64,000 bases of DNA, from NCBI GenBank assembly GCA_934045075.1, contig OW203726.1:8702860-8766859 (forward strand). Reading direction: 5' to 3'. Under the pieces are notes generated by a model. The model was given only the letters and a program-made list of their open reading frames with translations, was not told the origin of the DNA and searched no databases. Made by a program: the position numbers and the translations under genes. This document shows positions 56,971-64,000 of this stretch, piece by piece. Source of the stretch: Yponomeuta sedellus (lineage: Eukaryota > Arthropoda > Insecta > Lepidoptera > Yponomeutidae). The first letter of the stretch is position 1. Each line of letters starts with the position of its first letter.

Positions 56971-58370
56971 ACCCGACTGCGGCGAAGCCCAAAAGGAGGG
57001 TAATCTGTTTATTACCCGACTGCGGCGAAGCCCAAAAGGAGGGTAATCTGTTTAGTTCGTATGTATGTATGTATGTATGTAAGTATGTCCGATTCTATGT
57101 TCCCTCATAACTCCTTAACCAATGGTCAGATTTTGTTAAACAAGGTGTCATTCGATTCGGCATCCTTGCGCGAGTGTCATAGGCTATATAAAATCATAAT
57201 TATGCGATCAGAACCATGACGAAAAATTAAATTCGTTAAGAAGCTTCGTTAAAGTACAGCTAGGAGCCACTAGATGGCGCTGTTATATTTAGTTTATTGA
57301 ATTCGAATGCTAATTTTATTGAACTACCCCTAACAGGTGTGAAATATTTAAAACAGAATTTTGCGGATGACGTAGGTTACATTAAATCAGCATTAATAGA
57401 GAACCAACGGAACAAAAAATAACATTTACTTCTACGCAATAAAAGTACCACTTTTAGCCACTAGATGGCGCTGCTATATTTTATTTATTCTAATACATGT
57501 GTATACATAATTTCGGCTTTGGTCTACATGTAAACAAACCATTTATAGAATCGGTGCAAATACAGAAAGAAATAATTCCTATAAAGTGGTTTGATCCTTC
57601 TAGATCATTCATTTAATTAAAAATATAATTTTGTTTAACTACGCCTAACACGTGTAAAGTATTTAAAAGAGAATTTTGTGGGTGTCGTAGATTACATAAA
57701 ATCAGCATTAATAGAGAACAAACGCAACACAAATAATATTCACTTCTAAGTAATTAAAGTACTGTGGCATTAGTTCCTCTACCCAACCACAGATGGCGCT
57801 GTTTGTGATCTAAATTGCGGTATGGTTTTGTCCGAAGGCCCTACATAAAATTAAACAAACACCATTTCTTTAAGTGTGCGCACTCCCTCCTCGGCCTCGA
57901 GGGGGGTCGCTCCCGATGTGGGTTTAGGGGTCTTTAGGACCAAAACCAGTCCCAAGGTGGTGTATAGTGGGTAGGCGCACTTCTTGTGAGTCCCACATTT
58001 ATTTTAATAAGATAATTTTATTTTCAAATGCTAATGTCAAATCAGAAGAGTTCATGCTGCTTTACTTGAGGGACCAAATAATATAACTTTATAAGCATTA
58101 TTTGCTCAAACTGTTGCATTTATTATTTTATATAAAATGTTGCAGTCGGGACCCATTACTGTTTGTTTAAGGTCCTCTAAGTAATGGGTCCCGACTGCAT
58201 CATTTTATATAAAATAATAAATGCAACAGTTTGAGCAAATAATGCTTATAAAGTTATATTATTTGGTCCCTCAAGTAAAGCAGCATGAACTCTTCTGATT
58301 TGACATTAGCATTTGAAAATAAAATTATCTTATTTTTTACCTTTCACTTGATTTATCACTGCAGTCGGGT
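56971..58370. mobile_element. TIR DNA element, 1.4 kb, non-autonomous
   Basis: Bounded by ACCCGACTGC (56971-56980) and GCAGTCGGGT (58361-58370). The left end is directly duplicated with a 43-bp period (second ACCCGACTGC at 57014), followed by a (GTAT)n run. Repeated 'CACTAGATGGCGCTG' segments occur near 57270 and 57458. No transposase frame is seen. The right part contains the large inverted repeat listed separately. Confidence 0.7.
58006..58334. repeat. Near-perfect 155-bp inverted repeat, 19-nt spacer
   Basis: Arms 58006-58160 and 58180-58334 match with one mismatch by eye (ATGTTGCAG against ATGATGCAG). The inner ends carry GCAGTCGGGACCC, related to the element's terminal sequence. The spacer is 58161-58179. 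Confidence 0.92.
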
Positions 58371-59220
58371 TCTTTTATTTTTTTAAATATTTTTTTTAAT
58401 TGAAATTTCATTTGCAATTAATTGTTTTAAGGTAAAAAGGAAAAAAATAAGAGAGTATGCGTTACAAATAACAAATTACACGAAAGAAATACACAGATTT
58501 CGACGTTACATCGAAAATAACGCAATTAATCTCTCTCTCTCAAGGTATAAGCTACTTAAAAATAAAACAATAATATCATGAAATATATAGTTAGATTATT
58601 TTCGGGGCTTTGTGATGGTTGATTGAGGGCAGTCCTAAACCTTATCAGCCGAAGATGCGAACGGGTACCAGCCATCAGTCTTCTCGTGACTACGATGACT
58701 GTAACGTCGTCGAAACGTTGTGGTAAATAGCAATAAATTACTACGCAATTAAGCCCCGCAAAATATTCTATGTGTTCAAGTCGCAAAAGTTTAAAATATG
58801 TTATCATGAAAAATAGCCCTTAAATTTAAAAACAGAGTTATAAGTACAGCGTAGACTAAGTAATAGGATCCCAACCCGTGGAATATAGGGTTCCGAGGGT
58901 TGGAATACCTACAGAGACAAAAATAAAATGCTAGTTCATCTTTTAATTATTTAGAATGTTTTCTACGTCTATTCTTTTGACAATTATCGCGCATTTTGAA
59001 AAACAATAATACCGAAAGTGAGAATGCCTATTGCATACCTTAAGATTTTGAGAACTTAAGATTTTGAGTAACGTTCCAAACATTCTGTCCAGTAGGTAAT
59101 TGTCCACGAAAAAAACAGAAGCTACAAAAAAGCATGTCCTAGTATATCGAGGAATTCTCGGCAGAATTCCAACATGGTATGTACCTATTTTTTGTGTTTG
59201 CTTGACTACAACGCCAATAT
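58371..59220. other. Intergenic DNA
   Basis: AT-rich; no supported gene. Confidence 0.5.
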
Positions 59221-59224
59221 TATT

Positions 59225-59325
59225 ATGTAAAACGTAATTAACTTATTTTCCGACGTTTCGGCAGCTTTACTGTTCCCGTGGTGTCGGGTAGACTGAAGTG
59301 GCGAGTACAGTCAATTATTGTAGAG
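59225..59325 (-). repeat. Repeat G, copy 2
   Basis: 'TTTCCGACGTTTCGGCAGC' and 'GAAGTGGCGAGTACAGTCAA', inverted relative to 36836-36905. Confidence 0.65.
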
Positions 59326-59475
59326 TAGTCACTTTTAGTTTTTCGCAGCTGGACGACACACAAAATAATATATAACTATGTATGAGTATCACGAATCATA
59401 AAGAAATAATAATATTATGTAAAATTTAATTTAAAGCCAATCTGAGCAAATTCTTAAAACATGCTGAAACAATGG

Positions 59476-59515
59476 GTGGATTTTTTTGCCTCTAAATAGG
59501 TTTTTTAAATAAGGA
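59476..59515 (+). mobile_element. Family A SINE tail scrap
   Basis: 'TTTTTTGCCTCTAAATAGGT' only. Confidence 0.6.
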
Positions 59516-59735
59516 CTTGCTAAGTGTGCATTTGATTAATTGTGTGCTTGCTTGCTTCATATATTTTTACCAGCTTAGCGACTCAAAGTGGATCTTGGCC
59601 TACACAAACAAAAGACGCTATATCGTAGGACGATATTTTGTCACCGGTATAGCAAGACAGAGGTCCAGCACTATCTTTCACTCCAGAACATACCATCTTG
59701 ATCTTTTTTTCTCCTTCTAGATCGTTTATATGTCC

Positions 59736-59837
59736 CAGGCACTACAGCGTCGGAGTGGTCCCTTCACCCATCTAGTGTGAGTAAGGATACCACTGGACGC
59801 TGTTTAAATCATCTCATTAAGTAGATGCAAAAGGCTA
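59736..59837 (-). repeat. Repeat E, copy 3
   Basis: Inverted copy of 16035-16132, directly before the satellite at 59875. Confidence 0.75.
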
Positions 59838-59874
59838 AAGGTCGTTTATGCAGTGTTTTTGCATAATACGAAAA

Positions 59875-60905
59875 CTTTAACGGCTAGCCATTACGATTAC
59901 CCTCTACCTTACCAACGGAAACCTCTACATTTCTCTGCTACCTCAATTACTTCCTATTAGCCGTAACGACGCGTCATCATCGGACTGGTAGTATCACACA
60001 AATACTAAGGCTGTTGAGCGAACGTTGTTAGAATGCTGTACCTGTACCAGTACAACGATGCCACTGTTATCGTCCAATGTAAAATAGGCCAAATGCCGTG
60101 TATTTTAAGATTTGGGTGATACCAAATTCCTTCTAGTTTACGAATGGAAACACATACATTTCTCTGCTACCACAATCAATGCCACCAACCGCCGCTTTCC
60201 TATAGGGCGTAACAACACGACGTCATCGGACTGTTAGTTTCATACATTTATTAAGGCCGTTGTGCGAACGTTGTATGAGAGCTGTACCAGTTCAAAGATG
60301 TTACGGTTATCGTCAAATGTAAAACCGGCTAAATGCCGAGTCTGTTGAGTTTTGGGTGATTGATACCAAATACCTTTTACCTTACCAATGGAATCACCTA
60401 CGTTTCTCTGCTTTAACGGCTAGCCATTACGATTACCCTCTACCTTACATTTCAACCGGAAACCTCTACATTTCTCTGCTACCACAATAACTTCCTATTA
60501 GCCGTAACGACGCGACATCATCGGACTTGTAGTATAATACAAATACTAAGGCTGTTGAGCGAACGTTGTTTGAATGCTGTATCTGTACCAGTCTAACGAT
60601 GTCACTGTTATCGTCCAATGTAAAATAGGCCAAATGCCGTGTATTTTGAGATTTGGGTGATTGATACCAAATTCCTTCTAGCTTACGAATGGAAACACAT
60701 ACATTTCTCTGCTACCACAATCATTGCCACCAACGGCCGGTTTCCTACAGGGCGTAAAAACACGACATTCGGACTGTTAGTTTCATACATTTATTAAGGC
60801 CGTTGTGCGCACGTTGTATGAGTGCTGTACCAGTCGAAGATGTTACGGTTATCGTCCAATGTAAAACCGGCTAAATGCCGTGTGTGTTGAGTTTTGGGTG
60901 ATTGA
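59875..60905. repeat. Higher-order tandem repeat, 2 x about 536 bp
   Basis: 'CTTTAACGGCTAGCCATTAC' at 59875 recurs at 60411 (536-bp shift). Each large unit consists of two diverged subunits of about 245 bp sharing 'ACATTTCTCTGCTACCACAA', 'CGGACTGTTAGT'-like, 'GTTATCGTCCAATGTAAAA' and 'AAATGCCGTGT' segments. A-type subunits resemble each other more than they resemble their B-type neighbours. Confidence 0.85.
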
Positions 60906-61555
60906 TTGCGTTAAGACGTTACAGCCTAAGGTGTTATACAAAATAATCTCATTCTCGTGGCTTTCCTAGGTATCCTTTTAATTCACGTAAAGGATACCGT
61001 AGTTGAACCAAGCCTATGCCATAAAGGGCTGTATGTCTTAAAACTTCATAAGTGCTAGGAGATCTTGCGACTTTTCACTTTCACTTTCACATAAGGGTTA
61101 CGGACAAACAATTACTAACTTATCGTTGCAATGAAAAAGTGTGTACTCTTAACATAACCCAACTGCAATGATAAATAATTATATTTCAACAAATTTTATT
61201 ATCTAGGTGAACAGTATGTACCTTATAGGTTTTGACAGAGATTTTGAATGTATGAAATATGCGACATAAATGGTCATGTTTTACGTTGCCAAAAAAAGCT
61301 TGAAATTTTTTGCAACTTTAAAGGTTTGCGAGCCTTAAATTTTTATACTAATTTCAACTCGATAGCTTTATTCGTTCTTTAGAATAAATAATAAATATTC
61401 GTGGACAAATTACACAGATCTCCTTAGCCCAGTAGTAAGTATGTAGGTACAACTGAATGACTTGTGTTATTGGTGCTAACTCGACGATAGATTTAATACA
61501 ATTAATACGTAGATAACATCCAGGACCCGAGAGAAACTAGAAAAGTTCGTTTCCT
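60906..61555. other. Intergenic DNA
   Basis: No gene or repeat seen. Confidence 0.5.
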
Positions 61556-61557
61556 AG

Positions 61558-61645
61558 TTTGACCCGGCCGGGAATTGAACTCGAGACCTTTGGTTTTACA
61601 GTCAGTGTGCCATACCGCTGCGTCACCGAGGGCGCCGAGAAATCG
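61558..61645 (-). mobile_element. tRNA-like SINE head (family E)
   Basis: Minus strand: CGGTGACGCAGCGGTATGGC (A-box-like) and GAGTTCAATTCCCGGCCGGG (B box). Related to common moth tRNA SINEs. The acceptor stem is imperfect, so I do not call a tRNA. Confidence 0.6.
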
Positions 61646-61649
61646 CGTC

Positions 61650-62248
61650 TTAATAGACAGAAGAACGGACGATGAGACAAATAATTTTAAACTTGTCCTG
61701 TCCGTCCAATATATTTCGGCTAAAGATGTCCAAAGCATCTTCTTTCTGTCCGACTCTTCAATATTTATTAGATTAGCTTTTGCTTCTAGTTTTAGCATTT
61801 TGTACATTAGAAACCATACCTTACTCTATATAACAAACATATACCTGTTCAAAAACTATTCTACCTACGTGATATCACAGAGGAAAAAAGGAATTGATTT
61901 TTAAGTTAAAGAAAATAAAATCACATTTAACATAGTCTTACTCTTAACTCCTAACAACTCACTCTCATTAATTTATTTAACACTGAGTATGCCAACTTAC
62001 TTTGGATTTAACCGTTGTATTATTCATTGTAAGAACATGGTAGTTTGCATAGGAGGATGGGGTTTTCTATTTCATTTTGATGCTCAACGAGTCAAAACAA
62101 GTGCATTATACCTATAATTATTCAATTCAAGGACTGATTAGACTATTATAATTTAGTCAAACAAAGAATGCGTTCTTATCCGTATAATTGCAATAAATAA
62201 CATGATTTAACAATAAATTACAGGTAACATGTACCCAGAAGAGAGCGG
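61650..62248. other. Intergenic DNA and 3' UTR of G11
   Basis: The end nearest G11 (62165-62248, minus) carries the conserved 'GTTATTTATTGCAATTATAC' and GGATAAGAACG 3' UTR block. Otherwise nothing. Confidence 0.5.
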
Positions 62249-63339
62249 TTAGTGTTGGTAGTAGGCGAGGGCGGGCGCTTGTTGCAGCTGCTTGGGCGCC
62301 GGGGTGGGCGCGGAGTTGTGCACCTCGGCGTTGAAGCCCTGGTGGTCGTCGGCGGTGTAGTGCACCGTGCGGATGGAGCCGTCGGCCTCCTGGAACGAGT
62401 AGGAGCCCTTCACCACGTCGCCGTCGCGCGACTCCTGCTGCTGCTTGTTGTCGCCGGTGTGTCCGTCCGCCACCGAATACGTGTATTCGTACTTGGGGTA
62501 CGCCTGCCAAATAAAACAAACAAATAAGCATCAAGACTCCACTGACAATCATACGATAGAAAAATCTTTTACTTGTAGGTTGTCATATAGAGGAAGGACT
62601 ATAAGAAATGACCACTTACGATCTCTTCATGCTGAGCAACAGGGGCGGCGTATTTGAGGATAGGTGCTGGGGCAGCGTACTTCAGCACTGGGGCGGGGGC
62701 GGCGTGGTAGACTTGGGTGGGGGCTTGGTAGACTTGGGCGGGAGCGTGGTAGGCGACGGGGGCGGGAGCAGCGTGGTAGACGGGAGCGGCGATAAGCTTG
62801 GCTTGGGGCTGCTGGTCGTGGCGCACGATGCTCTGCGAGGAGACGGCTGCCGCGTACGAGTAGTGCGCGGGCGCTGGCAGCAAACCAGCGGACGCCGCCG
62901 CCATCACGGCGCACAGGGTTACCAGCTAAGAAATAAATCATATTTAAATATAAGAAGTAATCATAAAAATAACATGTCAGTTTGATAGTGATTATGGTGA
63001 TGAAAGCAAGCAAGCCCGGAACGGTGGTATCGGAGCAGTATATAGACCCCTCGTTTCTCGATCGGGAGCTCCTGGGTTGGAATCCTGGCATATACCAATG
63101 ACTTGGTTTTCACTTGTTTTTTACTTACTAACTGTGAAGGAAAACATCGTAAGGAAACCTTACTCAACACTTGCTTCGTACAATGGCCTAAGCTATGAGG
63201 CTAAGTGTGGAAATCTCAAGTCTAACCACGTCGTAGTTGGCAGCAGCCAATACGTTGGCTGCGCTATTTGGAATCCTTGACTCATTACCAAATAGACTAA
63301 TCTTTAAAAATATTTCAACGCACTCACTTTGGAGAACAT
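62249..63339 (-). CDS. G11: RR-2 cuticular protein
   Basis: Exons in transcript order: 63328-63339, 62620-62925, 62249-62503 (phases 0, 0), about 190 residues. MFSK plus [13 protein letters not shown] is the signal peptide. [15 protein letters not shown] (Ser to Tyr at the start of the block) is followed by [20 protein letters not shown] repeats, two APxLKYAAP units and VAQHEEI. The RR-2 domain starts near residue 107 ([20 protein letters not shown]) and ends QGFNAEV; the tail is [13 protein letters not shown]. Intron 1 (402 bp) is the longest of the subgroup because a family B SINE (63021-63228) sits in it. Confidence 0.92.
63021..63228 (+). mobile_element. tRNA-derived SINE (family B) in G11 intron 1
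   Basis: CGGTGGTATCGGAGCAGTAT head, GGGTTGGAATCCTGGCAT B box, 'GTGAAGGAAAACATCGTAAG' core and 'AAATCTCAAGTCTAACC' end; antisense to G11. Confidence 0.82.
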
Positions 63340-63364
63340 TTTGGTATGATGTATTCGATCGCTG

Positions 63365-63476
63365 TTGAACAAATGATAATGGATAAGCTGTCCGATTACT
63401 TTTTATAGTCACGCACATAACTCCTTGAGGTCTGAGTAAAGGAACCAGTCTGACAAGCTTTATCAGCCGACCTTGT
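63365..63476 (-). promoter_or_regulatory. Promoter of G11 with CAAGGTC element
   Basis: Minus strand: TGACCCAACAAGGTCGGCT (CAAGGTCG at 63468-63475), TATAAAAA at 63400-63407, TCATTTG near the expected start. Confidence 0.72.
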
Positions 63477-63624
63477 TGGGTCATGAATTAGCAAACCTCC
63501 ATTCACTAACGCGTTTCAGGTTTCAGTACGCGTGGGCGGGGTATTGTGTCTCACTCGTACATTTTAATAGTACAGTTTATTCTGCTTGGGAAAACATAAC
63601 ATAATATAACATTTACATACAGGC

Positions 63625-63800
63625 ACATACATTGCTTTTGGCCCCTCACTAAGACACCCTGTGTCGTGGGAACCAGAAACAACGACATCACAAACGTGTA
63701 AACATCCAAGACCTGGCTTTTTTTCCCCAGCCGGGGATCGAACCCGGGACCTCTCGCATAATGGGGATGCGTTACCGCTGCGCCACAGAGTTCGTGAATG
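63625..63800 (-). mobile_element. tRNA-derived SINE (family D), complete head
   Basis: Minus strand: CTGTGGCGCAGCGGTAACGC (A box) and AGGTCCCGGGTTCGATCCCC (B box), then 'GGTCTTGGATGTTTACACGT' and CTGGTTCCCACGACAC, as in 10083-10260. Confidence 0.82.
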
Positions 63801-63905
63801 AAAAGAAAATAATAAAAAAATAATCAGGGAAAATAATCAACTACCTTTAAACCCGTTACTCTTTACCTTTAATTTAAAAATTATACAAACAACAAAACAA
63901 AAGTG

Positions 63906-64000
63906 ACTGCCTCGTTGGCCTGGCGGTTTACAAGCTTGACTAGCAGACAGATATCGTGAGATCAATTTCCACTGGACGCCGCTGTACTTACTCGATTTGT
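63906..64000 (+). mobile_element. SINE family C fragment at window end
   Basis: GCCTCGTTGGCCTGGCGGTT matches the A-box region of 6780-6930. The B box is degraded and the copy runs off the window. Confidence 0.55.

Noticed and set aside
63719..63790. Possible minus-strand tRNA
   Set aside because: It belongs to SINE family D (second copy at 10083) and lacks a proper acceptor stem.

Overview
This is eukaryotic, almost certainly lepidopteran, nuclear DNA. Short GC-rich exons with GT-AG introns sit in AT-rich DNA full of tRNA-like SINEs, non-LTR retrotransposon tails, Helitron-like repeats and an LTR element. The genes encode RR-2 (hard-cuticle type) cuticular proteins. There is no bacterial-style gene organisation and no CRISPR array.

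I assemble eleven multi-exon genes. G1 (+, 1819-5075), G2 (-, 5767-7699) and G3 (+, 11241-16409) are older, divergent RR-2 genes that keep a phase-2 intron inside the chitin-binding domain. G4 (+, 18429-19872) and G5 (-, 22881-24293) are a convergent pair lacking that intron. G6 (+, 30230-33028) has the family's gene architecture but no RR domain and is the most unusual gene here. G7, G8 and G9 (+, 38274-39226, 43819-44723, 50586-51450) and G10 and G11 (-, 55519-56406, 62249-63339) are close paralogues with nearly identical RR-2 exons. Every gene starts with a 12-nt coding mini-exon (M-x-x-K) followed by a phase-0 intron, then the rest of the signal peptide. All are predicted to be secreted, and the RR-2 proteins to bind chitin fibres in the exo/endocuticle.

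Promoters have TATA boxes. G7-G11 share an upstream CAAGGTC nuclear-receptor-like element 46-61 bp before the TATA box. G4 and G5 instead share a 14-bp AGGTCGACAGGTCA element about 23 bp before it. This suggests two co-regulated subgroups, plausibly under ecdysone-cascade orphan receptors such as FTZ-F1.

Between the genes lie: a family of 5S-rRNA-derived SINEs; tRNA-derived SINEs, one of which repeatedly forms head-to-head palindromes; an internally deleted Gypsy-like LTR element (46528-49929) nested in a 5S SINE with a CACG target duplication; a decayed non-LTR element with a restriction-like endonuclease motif (25857-27600); two non-LTR tails ending in long (CATA)n arrays; a Helitron-like satellite (12978-14670); a TIR element containing a near-perfect 155-bp inverted repeat (56971-58370); and a higher-order tandem repeat (59875-60905). 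Exon boundaries were derived by hand from reading frame, splice consensus and comparison among paralogues.
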